Of a stretch of DNA of 64,000 bases, positions 1-9,268 are shown in pieces. This DNA is from Fodinibacter sp963730365. Lineage in GTDB: Bacteria; Actinomycetota; Actinomycetes; Actinomycetales; Dermatophilaceae. Every line of letters starts with the position of its first letter. Positions within the stretch are counted from its first letter, which is position 1. The notes under the pieces were generated by a model. It was not told the DNA's origin. It made no database searches and saw nothing but the letters and a program-made list of their open reading frames with translations. The translations under genes were made by a program, and so were the position numbers. The stretch is taken from the NCBI GenBank assembly GCA_963730365.1, contig CAVSRM010000005.1, positions 558,001 to 622,000 on the forward strand, given 5' to 3'.

Positions 1-100
1 GACGGGACACCTATCCTCACCCGGATGCCCGCCGCAGCGCCAGACCTGCGTCGAACCGTGGCGAAGACGGGACGTCGGTGGGCTGCGGCAGGATGATGGC

Positions 101-2254
101 GTGAGCGACCTCCCGACCGACCCCGCCGGCCAGGCGCCGAGCGACCTGGTGCCCGACGACGCCCGGCACGAGTGGGAGACCCTGGCCGAGGAGGCCCGGG
201 CCCACCAGTTCGCCTACCACGTGCGAGACGCCCCGACGGTCAGCGACGGCGAATACGACGCGCTGATGCGCCGCCTCGGCACGCTGGAGCACGAGCACCC
301 CTCGCTGAGGACGCCGGACAGCCCCACGCAGCAGGTCGGCGGGGCCATCTTCTCCACCGACTTCACCGCCGTGGACCACCTCGAGCGGATGCTCAGCCTC
401 GACAACGCCTTCAGCCCCGACGAGCTCGCCGCGTGGGCCGCGCGGGTGGAACGAGACGTCGGTGGGTCCGAGGTGCACTACCTGTGCGAGCTGAAGATCG
501 ACGGGCTCGCCGTCAACCTCCTCTACGAGGACGGCCGGCTCACCCGCGCACTGACCCGCGGCGACGGCCGCACCGGTGAGGACGTCACGCTCAACGTGCG
601 CACCATCGACGGGGTGCCCACCGAGCTCTCGGGCGACGACGTGCCCCCGCTCGTCGAGGTGCGCGGAGAGGTGTTCTTCCCCATCGAGGCCTTCGGCGAC
701 CTCAACGCCTCGCTCGTCGAGGCCGGGAAGGCGCCGTTCGCCAACCCGCGCAACGCGGCGGCGGGGTCGCTGCGCCAGAAGGACCCCCGGGTCACCGCCA
801 CCCGGCCCCTCAAGATGCTCGTCCACGGCATCGGGGCGCGACGCGGGCTCGAGATCGCTCGTCAGAGCGAGGCCTACGACCTCCTGCGAGCCTGGGGGAT
901 GCCGGTGAGCAGCCACTTCCGGGTGCTCGACACGGTCGAGGAGGTGCAGCGGTTCGTCGAGGGGTTCGGCGAGCGCCGGCACAGCGTGGAGCACGAGATC
1001 GACGGGGTCGTCGTCAAGGTCGACGAGATCGCGGTGCAACGACGGCTCGGTTCCACCTCCCGGGCCCCACGGTGGGCCATCGCGTTCAAGTACCCGCCGG
1101 AGGAGGTCAACACCCGCCTGCTCGACATCCAGGTCAACGTCGGACGCACCGGCAGGGTCACCCCCTTCGGCGTGATGGAGCCGGTGACCGTGGCGGGGTC
1201 CACCGTGTCGATGGCGACGCTGCACAACGCCCACGAGGTCGTGCGCAAGGGGGTGCTCATCGGAGACACCGTCGTGCTGCGCAAGGCGGGCGACGTCATC
1301 CCCGAGATCCTCGGCCCGGTCGTCGACCTGCGCGACGGCACCGAGCGCGCGTTCGAGATGCCGACGCACTGCCCGTCCTGCGGCACGGCGCTCGCCTATG
1401 AGAAGGAGGGCGACAAGGACATCCGCTGCCCCAACGCGCGCTCCTGCCCGAGCCAGCTCCGCGAGCGGCTCTTCTCGCTCGCAGGTCGAGGTGCATTCGA
1501 CATCGAGGCCCTCGGCTGGGAGGGGTCGATCGCCCTGCTCGACTCCGGGGTGCTGGAGGACCCCGATCTCGCCGGGCCGAGCGAGTCGATGCTCTTCTCG
1601 CTCACGGCCGAGCAGGTCGCACGGGTGCCGCTCTACACGCGGGCGGCCAGGAAGACGGACGACCCGGCCCTCGTCGTCGACGGCCGGGTGCTGTCGGCGA
1701 ACGGGCGGAAGCTCGTCGACAACCTCCGGGCCGCCACGAAGCAACCCGTCTGGCGGGTGCTTGTCGCGCTGTCCATCCGCCACGTCGGCCCCACGGCTGC
1801 TCGCGCCCTCGCCCAGCACTTCGCCTCGATCCCCGCGGTGCGTTCCGCCACGGCCGAGGAGCTCTCAGCCGTGGAGGGCGTCGGTCCGGTCATCGCCGAG
1901 TCGGTGCGGGAGTGGTTCGACGGCGACGGCAGCGACTGGCACCTGCGCATCGTCGAGCAGTGGGCGGCCGACGGCGTGCGGATGGAGGACGAGCGCGACG
2001 CGTCGATCGACAAGACGTTGGAGGGGCTGACCATCGTGGTGACCGGATCGCTCGACGGGTTCTCCCGCGACGAGACCAAGGAGGCCATCCTCAGCCGCGG
2101 GGGCAAGGCGTCGGGGTCGGTGTCGAAGAAGACCGACTACGTCGTCGTCGGCGCCAACGCGGGGAGCAAGGAGGACAAGGCCCGCGAGCTCGGCCTGACG
2201 ATCCTCGACGAGGCCGGCTTCCGCCGGCTGCTGGAGACCGGCTCCGCCGACTGA
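101..2254 (+). CDS. ligA: NAD-dependent DNA ligase LigA
   Basis: Seals nicks in duplex DNA using NAD+ in replication and repair. The 717-residue protein has the usual family length. The adenylation motif KIDG is present with the nucleotide-accepting lysine at residue 132. The OB fold is followed by a four-cysteine zinc site near residues 424-449 (CPSCG then CPNARSC), helix-hairpin-helix repeats around 590-620 (VEGVGPVIAES), and a C-terminal BRCT domain from about residue 640. The GTG start matches the alignment of the first helix; no in-frame start lies closer to the domain. It precedes the gatCAB block, a common actinobacterial order. Family assignment is secure. Confidence 0.97.
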   Translation: MSDLPTDPAGQAPSDLVPDDARHEWETLAEEARAHQFAYHVRDAPTVSDGEYDALMRRLGTLEHEHPSLRTPDSPTQQVGGAIFSTDFTAVDHLERMLSLDNAFSPDELAAWAARVERDVGGSEVHYLCELKIDGLAVNLLYEDGRLTRALTRGDGRTGEDVTLNVRTIDGVPTELSGDDVPPLVEVRGEVFFPIEAFGDLNASLVEAGKAPFANPRNAAAGSLRQKDPRVTATRPLKMLVHGIGARRGLEIARQSEAYDLLRAWGMPVSSHFRVLDTVEEVQRFVEGFGERRHSVEHEIDGVVVKVDEIAVQRRLGSTSRAPRWAIAFKYPPEEVNTRLLDIQVNVGRTGRVTPFGVMEPVTVAGSTVSMATLHNAHEVVRKGVLIGDTVVLRKAGDVIPEILGPVVDLRDGTERAFEMPTHCPSCGTALAYEKEGDKDIRCPNARSCPSQLRERLFSLAGRGAFDIEALGWEGSIALLDSGVLEDPDLAGPSESMLFSLTAEQVARVPLYTRAARKTDDPALVVDGRVLSANGRKLVDNLRAATKQPVWRVLVALSIRHVGPTAARALAQHFASIPAVRSATAEELSAVEGVGPVIAESVREWFDGDGSDWHLRIVEQWAADGVRMEDERDASIDKTLEGLTIVVTGSLDGFSRDETKEAILSRGGKASGSVSKKTDYVVVGANAGSKEDKARELGLTILDEAGFRRLLETGSAD

Positions 2255-2318
2255 CCCGGCGTCGTCCGCTGCCAGAACCCGGATGTGTGCTCGCCGCGAG
2301 CCACGTAGTGTCCTCGAC

Positions 2319-2855
2319 GTGACCACCACGCCCACCGTGTCGCTGCGACCGCGCACCGACGACGACCTCGACATGCTGTTCGAGATCGCCAGCGAGCTCG
2401 AGACCTGGGAGGAGCGCACCCCGCGCGCACCGCGACCCCTGACGAGGGACGGCTTCGACGCCCAGCTCGCCAGCGCGGACGAGGACCGGGGTGCCGGCGC
2501 GGCGGTGTCCTTCGTGGTCGACGTCGACGGCACCGGACTCGGCGTCGCCACGCTGTTCGACCTCGACCACCTCTCCCGGCACGCCGAGGCGGGGGTCGAC
2601 GTGGTCCGGAGCGCGCGAGGTCGTGGCATCGGCACCGCCGCGGTCATCCAGCTCGTGGAGTTCGGTTTCGTGCGTCACAACCTGCGCCGCATCCACCTGC
2701 AGGCGATCTCGTCCAACGTCGCCGCGATCCGCGCCTACGAGAAGGCAGGCTTCGTCATCGAGGGACGCCAGCGCGAGCACGCGTGGGTGCGCGGCGCCTA
2801 CGAGGACATCGTCCGGATGGGCATCCTGCGCTCGGAGCACATCCTGTCGCGCTGA
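2319..2855 (+). CDS. GNAT N-acetyltransferase (RimJ/RimL-like)
   Basis: A 178-residue acetyltransferase of the GNAT fold, predicted to transfer acetyl from acetyl-CoA to an amine. The acetyl-CoA loop GRGIGTAAV lies near residue 100, and the NVAAIRAYEKAGF motif typical of RimJ/RimL-type enzymes is near residues 130-145. I chose the GTG at 2319 because a -10-like TAGTGT ends 7 bp upstream (leaderless pattern); the frame stays open to an ATG at 2283, but those extra residues look unlike the family. The substrate cannot be told from sequence. Confidence 0.85.
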   Translation: MTTTPTVSLRPRTDDDLDMLFEIASELETWEERTPRAPRPLTRDGFDAQLASADEDRGAGAAVSFVVDVDGTGLGVATLFDLDHLSRHAEAGVDVVRSARGRGIGTAAVIQLVEFGFVRHNLRRIHLQAISSNVAAIRAYEKAGFVIEGRQREHAWVRGAYEDIVRMGILRSEHILSR

Positions 2856-2904
2856 CCTGCTCGACCCTGAGCACCACCGCGGGGGCCCCCGCCGTGACCC
2901 CGGG

Positions 2905-3576
2905 TCAGTCGCCGGTGCGCAGCGCTCGAGGGGCGTTGAGGTCGAGGGTCACAGCCACCACCCGCATGGCGAAGACGAGCGCCACCGATCCCCACACGGT
3001 GAGCGGCGAGGTGACCCCGGCGTGGTCGGCGAGCACGACGAGCGCCGCGCCGGCGAGAGCCGGGATCGCGTACAGCTCGCGTCGGAGCACCTCCGGCACC
3101 CGACCCGCCAGGACGTCGCGCAGCAGCCCGCCCCCCACCGCGGTGATGCCGCCGATGAGCACGGCGGCCAGCGGGCCGGCATCCGCCGACAGGGCCACCA
3201 GCGCGCCGCTCACCGCGAAGACGGCGAGCCCAGCGGCATCCAGGAGCCGCACGGCGTGCGGCACCCGACGCCAGCGGACGTCGGGTGTCCTGGCGGCCAC
3301 GTCCTGCCAGGTGCCGTGCAGCAGGAAGACGATCAGCCCGGCGATCACGGCGGCGGCCAGCACCCGCCAGTCGCTCACCGCGATCGGTGGGGTGATGCCG
3401 AGGAAGAGGTCACGGATGATCCCACCCCCGAGGCCGGCAACCCAGGCGAGCACGAGCACGCCGAACAGGTCCAGCCCCTGGCGCACCCCGATGAGGGCGC
3501 CGGAGAGGGCGAACACGAAGACGCCGACGACGTCGAGCACCAGCTGTGAGGTCGTCGTGTCGGTGAGCACCGGCAC
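2905..3576 (-). CDS. TRIC-type (UPF0126/YicG) membrane channel
   Basis: Integral membrane protein of about 223 residues built from two homologous three-helix halves, each carrying a glycine-rich motif: GGGIIRD in the first half and GGGLLRD in the second. Prokaryotic members of this family form homotrimeric monovalent-cation (K+) channels related to animal TRIC channels; the function here is inferred from family. The GTG start at 3576 is preferred, with another GTG two codons inside; the frame stays open upstream, but that extension is not membrane-like. It is convergent with the GNAT gene and divergent from gatC. Confidence 0.85.
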   Translation of the reverse strand: MPVLTDTTTSQLVLDVVGVFVFALSGALIGVRQGLDLFGVLVLAWVAGLGGGIIRDLFLGITPPIAVSDWRVLAAAVIAGLIVFLLHGTWQDVAARTPDVRWRRVPHAVRLLDAAGLAVFAVSGALVALSADAGPLAAVLIGGITAVGGGLLRDVLAGRVPEVLRRELYAIPALAGAALVVLADHAGVTSPLTVWGSVALVFAMRVVAVTLDLNAPRALRTGD

Positions 3577-3668
3577 ATCCTCGCACCGGGCGTATTCCGA
3601 GCGCGCTGCACGCCGGGCGAGCCTCCTCGAGGCGACGGGGCGGGACCCGCGGGCCGGCCGGACCCCCA

Positions 3669-3681
3669 TAGACTGCCGGTC
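3669..3681 (+). promoter_or_regulatory. Leaderless promoter -10 of gatC
   Basis: TAGACT at 3669-3674 is followed by 7 bases and then the gatC ATG. This -10/start spacing places transcription start at or within a base of the start codon, so gatC is probably translated from a leaderless mRNA. No Shine-Dalgarno sequence is visible before the ATG. Confidence 0.6.
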
Positions 3682-3978
3682 ATGCCCGACCTCACCCGTG
3701 GCGACGTGGCGCACCTCGCCGGTCTCGCCCGCATCGACCTCTCCGACTCCGAGCTCGACCGGATGGTCGGTGAGCTCGGCGTGATCCTCGAGGCGGTCGC
3801 GACCGTGCAGCAGGCGCCGATCGCCGACGTCGAGCCGATGAGCCACCCGATGCCCATCGTCAACGTCACCCGCCCCGACCTGGTGCGCCCCTCCCTCTCC
3901 CCGCAGGACGCCCTCTCCGGCGCCCCGGAGTCGGAGCAGCAGCGCTTCTCCGTCCCCCGCATCCTGGACGCGGACTAG
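3682..3978 (+). CDS. gatC: Asp/Glu-tRNA amidotransferase subunit C
   Basis: Small 98-residue GatC subunit that stabilises GatA-GatB in the tRNA-dependent amidotransferase. This complex converts Glu-tRNA(Gln) to Gln-tRNA(Gln), and in some species Asp-tRNA(Asn) to Asn-tRNA(Asn). The N-terminal helix VAHLAGLARIDLSDSEL and the C-terminal segment beginning RPDLVRPSL are typical. Length matches the family. It is first in the gatC-gatA-gatB run; the 76-bp gap to gatA contains a GGGAAAG ribosome-binding site for gatA. Confidence 0.95.
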   Translation: MPDLTRGDVAHLAGLARIDLSDSELDRMVGELGVILEAVATVQQAPIADVEPMSHPMPIVNVTRPDLVRPSLSPQDALSGAPESEQQRFSVPRILDAD

Positions 3979-4054
3979 CTCCGCGGCACCAGAGCCCGGA
4001 GAACGGGCCCGCCGCCCCCCAACCACCACCCCGCACCCAAGGGAAAGCCACGAC

Positions 4055-5590
4055 GTGACCTCCGATCTGACCCGGGCCACCGCCGCCCACCTCGCCGACC
4101 TCCTCGCCACGGGCAGCGTGTCCTCGCGCGAGGTGACCCAGGCGCACCTCGATCGCACCGCTGCCGTCGACGGGGCCGTCCACTCCTACCTGCACGTCGA
4201 CGACGAGGGGGCACTGGCGGCCGCGGACGCCGTCGACCGGCGCCGTGCCGCGGGGGAGGAGGTGCATTCGCTGGCCGGGGTGCCGATCGCCGTCAAGGAC
4301 GTCATGGCGACGCGGGGGATGCCGACCACCTGCGGGTCGCGCATCCTCGAGGGCTGGGTCCCGCCCTACGACGCGACGCTCGTGACCCGGCTCCGCGAGG
4401 CGGGGATGCCGATCCTCGGCAAGACCAACATGGACGAGTTCGCGATGGGCTCCTCGACCGAGCACAGCGCCTACGGGCCGAGCCGCAACCCGTGGGATCT
4501 CGACCGGATCCCAGGTGGCTCCGGTGGTGGGTCGTCCTCGGTCGTCGCGTCGTTCCAGGCGCCCCTGGCCATCGGCACCGACACCGGCGGCTCGATCCGC
4601 CAGCCGGCCGCCGTGACGGGCACCGTCGGAACCAAGCCGACCTACGGCGGCGTTTCGCGCTACGGCCTGGTCGCCCTCGCATCCTCCCTCGACCAGGCCG
4701 GCCCGTGCACCCGCACGGTGCTCGACGCGGCGCTGCTCCACGAGGTCATCGCCGGCCACGACCCGATGGATTCGACGTCGATCGACGCGCCCGTGCCTCC
4801 GGTCGTCGAGGCGGCCCGACGGGGCGACGTGTCCGGCCTGCGCGTCGGCATCATCCGCGAGCTCACCGGGTCGGGGTTCCAGGCCGGGGTGCAGACCCGT
4901 TTCGACGAAGCGATCCAGCACCTCGTGGAGGCCGGGGCGGAGGTCGTCGAGGTCTCCTGCCCCAGCTTCACGTACGCGCTCGCCGCCTACTACCTCATCC
5001 TCCCGAGCGAGGCGTCGAGCAACCTCGCGAAGTTCGACGCGATGCGCTACGGCCTGCGGGTGGCTCCGGACGGTGTCAGCGACCCCAGCGCGGAGCAGGT
5101 CATGGCCGCCACGCGGGACGCCGGCTTCGGCGACGAGGTGAAGCGACGGATCATCCTGGGCACGTACGCGCTGTCGAGCGGCTACTACGACGCCTACTAC
5201 GGGTCGGCGCAGAAGGTCCGCCGGCTCATCGCCGACGACCTCACCGCCGCCTTCGAGCAGGCCGACGTGCTCGTCAGTCCCACCGCGCCCACCACGGCGT
5301 TCCGGCTCGGCGACAAGCTCGAGGACCCGATGGCGATGTACCTCAATGACGTCGCGACCATCCCGGCCAACCTGGCCGGCATCCCGGGCATGTCCGTGCC
5401 CAGTGGGCTCGCCGACGAGGACGGACTGCCGGCCGGCTTCCAGATCCTCGCCCCCGCCCTGCGCGATGACCGCCTGTATGCCGTGGGCGCGGCCCTCGAG
5501 GCGCGGTTGGCGCACGCGTGGGGGAGCCCGCTCCTGGACCGGGCCCCGGACCTCACCGGCCCGAGCACCTCGACCACGAAGGGGGCCTGA
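4055..5590 (+). CDS. gatA: Glu-tRNA(Gln)/Asp-tRNA(Asn) amidotransferase subunit A
   Basis: Amidase-signature subunit (511 residues) that hydrolyses glutamine and delivers ammonia to the activated aminoacyl-tRNA on GatB. The Lys-Ser-Ser catalytic triad is intact: K81 in VPIAVKD, the cis-serine S156 in the GGSGGGSSS loop, and the nucleophile S180 in DTGGSIRQP. The GTG start follows GGGAAAG by about 8 bases. It is followed by gatB after 3 bp, implying one operon. With gltX and the tRNA-Gln/tRNA-Glu genes at 53-55 kb, the window carries the components of indirect Gln-tRNA synthesis. Confidence 0.97.
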   Translation: MTSDLTRATAAHLADLLATGSVSSREVTQAHLDRTAAVDGAVHSYLHVDDEGALAAADAVDRRRAAGEEVHSLAGVPIAVKDVMATRGMPTTCGSRILEGWVPPYDATLVTRLREAGMPILGKTNMDEFAMGSSTEHSAYGPSRNPWDLDRIPGGSGGGSSSVVASFQAPLAIGTDTGGSIRQPAAVTGTVGTKPTYGGVSRYGLVALASSLDQAGPCTRTVLDAALLHEVIAGHDPMDSTSIDAPVPPVVEAARRGDVSGLRVGIIRELTGSGFQAGVQTRFDEAIQHLVEAGAEVVEVSCPSFTYALAAYYLILPSEASSNLAKFDAMRYGLRVAPDGVSDPSAEQVMAATRDAGFGDEVKRRIILGTYALSSGYYDAYYGSAQKVRRLIADDLTAAFEQADVLVSPTAPTTAFRLGDKLEDPMAMYLNDVATIPANLAGIPGMSVPSGLADEDGLPAGFQILAPALRDDRLYAVGAALEARLAHAWGSPLLDRAPDLTGPSTSTTKGA

Positions 5591-5593
5591 GCG

Positions 5594-7123
5594 ATGTCGA
5601 GCCACGCGCAGACCGAGGCGACGATGTCCTTCGAGGACGTGCTGGAGACCTATGACCCCGTCATGGGGCTAGAGGTGCACGTCGAGCTCGGGACGGCCAC
5701 GAAGATGTTCTGCGGCTGCCCGACCGAGTTCGGGGCAGAGCCCAACACTCAGGTGTGCCCGGTGTGCCTCGGGCTCCCGGGCGCCCTCCCGGTGGTCAAC
5801 GCGGTGGCCGTGGAGTCCGCCATCAGGATCGGGCTGGCCCTGAACTGCGAGATCGCGTCGTGGTGCCGGTTCGCCCGGAAGAACTACTTCTACCCGGACA
5901 TGCCGAAGAACTTCCAGACCTCGCAGTACGACGAGCCGATCGCGTTCGAGGGGCACCTCGACGTGCAGCTCGATGACGGGTCCACCTACCGGGTGGAGAT
6001 CGAGCGGGCCCACATGGAGGAGGACACCGGCAAGTCGCTGCACGTCGGCGGCTCGACCGGGCGCATCCACGGCGCGACGCACAGCCTCGTCGACTACAAC
6101 CGTGCCGGCATCCCCCTCATCGAGATCGTCACCAAGCCGATGATGGGCACGGGGGAGCGCGCGCCGGAGATCGCCAAGGCCTACGTCGCGACCCTGCGCG
6201 ACCTGCTCAAGGCCCTCGACGTCTCCGACGTGAAGATGGAGCAGGGGTCGATGCGCTGTGACGTCAACCTCTCGCTGATGCCCAAGGGTGCCCAGCGGCT
6301 GGGCACCCGCTCGGAGACCAAGAACGTCAACTCGCTGCGTTCCGTGGAGCGGGCGGTGCGCTACGAGATGGGACGCCACGGCGCCGTCCTGGCCTCCGGT
6401 GGAGCGGTGGTCCAGGAGACCCGGCACTGGCACGAGGACACCGGGGTGACGACCGCCGGCCGGGTGAAGTCCGACGCCGAGGACTACCGCTACTTCCCCG
6501 AGCCGGACCTGGTCCCCGTCGCGCCGTCGAGGGAGACCGTCGACGCCCTGCGCCAGACCCTTCCCGAACCGCCCGCGGAGCGCCGCCGGAGGCTGCAGGG
6601 GTCCTGGGGCTTCTCCGACCTCGAGATGCGCGACGTCGTCAACGCCGGTCTCGTGGAGCTCATCGAGGACACCGTCGCCGCGGGTGCGTCCCCGGCAGCC
6701 GCACGCAAGTGGTGGTCGGGAGAGGTGGCTCGCAGGGCCAACGGCGAAGGGCAGGACGTGCCGACGTATGCCGCCGGGCTCGGCATCGGCCCGGTGCATG
6801 TCGTCGAGCTGGAGAGGCTGGTCACCGCGGGACGGCTCAACGACTCGATGGCCCGACAGGTCTGGGAGGGCGTGCTCGACGGTGCGGGTTCCCCGACCGA
6901 GGTGGCTGACGCCCGGGGTCTGGAGCTCGTGCAGGACACCGGTGCGCTCGAGGCAGCGGTGGACGCCGTCATCGCCGCCAACCCCGCAGTGGCGGACAAG
7001 ATCCGCGACGGCAAGGTCCAGGCGGTCGGCGCCCTCATCGGCCAGGTCATGCGCGAGACGAAGGGCCAGGCCGACGCCGGCGCCGCCCGGGCGATCATCC
7101 TGGAGCGCCTCGGTCAGTCCTGA
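5594..7123 (+). CDS. gatB: Glu-tRNA(Gln)/Asp-tRNA(Asn) amidotransferase subunit B
   Basis: Kinase/tRNA-binding subunit (509 residues) that phosphorylates the misacylated Glu or Asp carboxylate on tRNA before amidation. The family opening GLEVHVELGTATKMFCGCP is at residues 19-37, with a zinc-binding cysteine set (CGCP then CPVC). The GatB core is followed by the C-terminal YqeY-like tail domain ending in the DKIRDGKVQAVGALIGQVM region. Start codon ATG at 5594; nearby ATG at 5624 is possible. It completes the gatCAB operon. Confidence 0.97.
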   Translation: MSSHAQTEATMSFEDVLETYDPVMGLEVHVELGTATKMFCGCPTEFGAEPNTQVCPVCLGLPGALPVVNAVAVESAIRIGLALNCEIASWCRFARKNYFYPDMPKNFQTSQYDEPIAFEGHLDVQLDDGSTYRVEIERAHMEEDTGKSLHVGGSTGRIHGATHSLVDYNRAGIPLIEIVTKPMMGTGERAPEIAKAYVATLRDLLKALDVSDVKMEQGSMRCDVNLSLMPKGAQRLGTRSETKNVNSLRSVERAVRYEMGRHGAVLASGGAVVQETRHWHEDTGVTTAGRVKSDAEDYRYFPEPDLVPVAPSRETVDALRQTLPEPPAERRRRLQGSWGFSDLEMRDVVNAGLVELIEDTVAAGASPAAARKWWSGEVARRANGEGQDVPTYAAGLGIGPVHVVELERLVTAGRLNDSMARQVWEGVLDGAGSPTEVADARGLELVQDTGALEAAVDAVIAANPAVADKIRDGKVQAVGALIGQVMRETKGQADAGAARAIILERLGQS

Positions 7124-7171
7124 CCCGCGGGGGGCGGGACAGGTCGGGCCCGGTGGGTGCATGATCAGGGT

Positions 7172-7702
7172 ATGACCCGCGCCGCCCAGGATCGCACCCT
7201 CGTCCTCCTCCGCCATGCCAAGGCGGAGCAGCGGGGCTACGACAACGACCATGAGCGGTCGCTCACCGGTCGCGGCAGGCGCGACGCCGCCGCGGCCGGC
7301 CGTTGGCTCGTCGAGCACGGGATCGGTGTCGACGAGGTGCTCTGCTCGACGTCCGAGCGCACCCAGCAGACGGCCGAGGGGGTCTGGTCCGGCGGGTGCC
7401 CCGAGACCGACGTGCACCTCGACCGGCGCATCTACAACGCATCCGCGGAGCGGCTGCTCGAGGTGATCCACGAGGCTGACGAGGACGCCGACGTGCTCAT
7501 GGTGGTGGGGCACGCTCCCGGCATCCCTGCCCTGGCCGAGCAGCTCTGCGACGGTGAGGGCAGCGTGGAAGGTCACCGCGCGATGGCTTCGGGCTTCTCG
7601 ACGTGTGCCCTCTCGGTGCTGCACTACTCCGGCCGCTGGTCCGACCTCGCGCCCGGCGACGCGACCCTGGAGCGCTTCCACGTGTGCCGGGCCGGCTCCT
7701 GA
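7172..7702 (+). CDS. SixA-like histidine phosphatase
   Basis: Histidine phosphatase-superfamily protein (176 residues). The LLRHAKAEQRG motif carries the phospho-accepting histidine near residue 15, STSERTQQTAE follows near residue 60, and the second catalytic histidine is in VVGHAPGIP. This short form resembles SixA, which removes phosphate from phosphohistidine proteins; the actual substrate is not determined here. The ATG at 7172 is preferred over the GTG at 7157 because CATGAT ends 6 bp before it, matching the leaderless start pattern seen elsewhere in the window. It converges on the SDR gene with a 1-bp gap. Confidence 0.85.
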   Translation: MTRAAQDRTLVLLRHAKAEQRGYDNDHERSLTGRGRRDAAAAGRWLVEHGIGVDEVLCSTSERTQQTAEGVWSGGCPETDVHLDRRIYNASAERLLEVIHEADEDADVLMVVGHAPGIPALAEQLCDGEGSVEGHRAMASGFSTCALSVLHYSGRWSDLAPGDATLERFHVCRAGS

Positions 7703-7703
7703 C

Positions 7704-8690
7704 TCACTCGAGGTCGATGGACTGGGTGACCCACTCCCAGAACGTCCGCCGCTGCTCCTCCGTCGGCGCAGTGCGGGCCAGGTAGCTCGTGGGGCGCGGT
7801 CTGCGATCGTGCCACAGGAGACCGGTCGGGGGAGGGGGTGTGCTCGCCAGGAGCCAGGCGGTCGTGTCGGCGCCGGCGACGTCGGTGCGCAGCGCCGGGC
7901 GCAGCGCTCGTTCGAATCGGGGGAGTGAGGTCGCGAGGCCGGGCGTCGCCGCCCACCCGGGGTGCATCGCGTCGACCGCGATCCCGTGCGCCCCCCACCG
8001 TCGGGCCAGCACGGGCAGCAGCTCGACCTGTCCCCGCTTGCTCCGCGCGTAGGCCGAGGCGCCGTCGTAGTCACCGCGCCGCAGGTCGGGGTCGTCGCTG
8101 GGCAGCCGTTGGGTATACATGCCGCCGGAGGTCACGAACACGACCCGAGCTCCGTGGCCGGTCATGGCCGGCACGAGGAGCTCGCTGAGTAGCACCGGTC
8201 CGAGCACGTGCAGCGCCATGGTGAGCTCGTGGCCCTGCGGCGACTCGGTGCGCGTGGCGGGCAGGACCCCGGCGTTGTGCACCAGTGCGTGCAGCGGCTC
8301 ACCCGTGGCGAGCAGGCCTGCGGCGAGCTCGCGCACCGAGTCGAGGTCGCTGACGTCGCAGTGCCACACCTCGAGGGCGTTCGATCGCTCGCCGGACCCT
8401 GCGCGGTGTCGCAGCTCGTCGGCGACGCGGCGGCCCTTGTCGGTGTCGCGCACCACCATGAGCACCTGGGCGCCGAGGTCGACGAGGTCCGCGGTCGTGC
8501 GCACCCCGAGACCGGACGTCGCCCCGGTGACGGCCACGCGCCGGCCGAGGAGCGCCGAGGGGGCCGGGTCGGGAGGCCAGGTGGGCAGGCGGCGGCGGAC
8601 GGCATACCCCAGGGCAGTGAACCCGGGCACCACGGTGCGGTCGAGGGCGGTGTCGAGCCCCGCAGCGAGCGAGCTTGCGAGACTGCTCAC
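7704..8690 (-). CDS. Short-chain dehydrogenase/reductase
   Basis: NAD(P)-dependent oxidoreductase of the SDR superfamily, 328 residues. The cofactor motif TGATSGLG is near residues 55-62, NNAG is replaced by HNAG, and the catalytic Tyr-Lys pair is YARSK. About 50 residues precede the Rossmann core, as in retinol-dehydrogenase-like members. Its start overlaps the stop of the upstream MarR gene by 4 bases, so the two are co-transcribed and probably translationally coupled. Substrate unknown. Confidence 0.88.
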   Translation of the reverse strand: MSSLASSLAAGLDTALDRTVVPGFTALGYAVRRRLPTWPPDPAPSALLGRRVAVTGATSGLGVRTTADLVDLGAQVLMVVRDTDKGRRVADELRHRAGSGERSNALEVWHCDVSDLDSVRELAAGLLATGEPLHALVHNAGVLPATRTESPQGHELTMALHVLGPVLLSELLVPAMTGHGARVVFVTSGGMYTQRLPSDDPDLRRGDYDGASAYARSKRGQVELLPVLARRWGAHGIAVDAMHPGWAATPGLATSLPRFERALRPALRTDVAGADTTAWLLASTPPPPTGLLWHDRRPRPTSYLARTAPTEEQRRTFWEWVTQSIDLE

Positions 8691-9211
8691 ATCAGCTCGC
8701 GGATCGCGGCCGTGGCGCCGCGGAGGTATCGCTCGACCACCGACCGCTCGTCGTCGTCGAGCGACCCGTCGAGCGTGGCGAGGGCGCGGAACATCGGCGC
8801 GAGCATCGTCATGGTGTCGGCGCGGCCGCTCTCGGTGATGACCACCTGCGTGCGCCGGCCGTCGGCGGGGTGCGGGCGTCGCTCAGCGTGGCCGTGCGAG
8901 ACGAGTCGGTCGACGATGCCGGATGCCGCGGCACTGGTGACGCCGAGGGCCCGGGCGAGCTCGACCGGACCCATGGGGTCGTCGCCGAGGTGGCGCAGGG
9001 AGTGCAGCTCGGAGGTCGACAGGCCGGCCCGGCGGGCGACCTCGTGAGGCATCAGCGCGGCGACGTCGACGAGCTCCTGCAGGGCGTCGAGCGTCTGCGA
9101 CCCGCGGTAGTCGGGCGCGACGGACCGGACGTCTCCGCGGTCCTCGCGCCCGTCGGGCCACGGCTCGCCGCGAGTTGCACGGGTCGGGAGGCGCTCGCTA
9201 ATCTCTTTCAC
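8687..9211 (-). CDS. MarR-family transcriptional regulator
   Basis: Winged-helix MarR regulator, 174 residues from a GTG start. The recognition region MGPVELARALGVTSAAASGIVDRLVSHGHAERRPHPADGRR follows the family pattern, with the wing at the last residues (shown here only as an outline; key residues are the RRPHPADGRR wing). It is divergent from the MMPL exporter gene across a 57-bp AT-rich gap and is coupled to the SDR gene downstream. The arrangement suggests a ligand-responsive repressor controlling both exporter and dehydrogenase. The first 40 residues are not conserved-looking, so a later start is possible. Confidence 0.88.
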   Translation of the reverse strand: MKEISERLPTRATRGEPWPDGREDRGDVRSVAPDYRGSQTLDALQELVDVAALMPHEVARRAGLSTSELHSLRHLGDDPMGPVELARALGVTSAAASGIVDRLVSHGHAERRPHPADGRRTQVVITESGRADTMTMLAPMFRALATLDGSLDDDERSVVERYLRGATAAIRELM

Positions 9212-9268
9212 CTACTTAGTCATCTTCTGAATCACCTAGTGAAGCACTTTACCAAGGGAGTCCTTCTC
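9206..9268. promoter_or_regulatory. Divergent MarR/MMPL control region
   Basis: The gap between the divergent MarR and MMPL starts is conspicuously AT-rich for this genome. It contains an interrupted inverted pair TTCAC (from 9207) and GTGAA (to 9242) and a CACCTA direct repeat at about 9209 and 9233. This is where a MarR dimer would be expected to bind and control both directions. GGGAG at 9256-9260 is the MMPL ribosome-binding site. The operator assignment is inference. Confidence 0.4.

Noticed and set aside
17..1819. 600-codon open frame antisense to ligA
   Set aside because: Shadow of the ligA codon pattern; no domain, no start context.
5669..8074. 801-codon open frame antisense to gatB and the SixA-like gene
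   Set aside because: Shadow frame; covers two well-supported genes on the plus strand and shows no motif.
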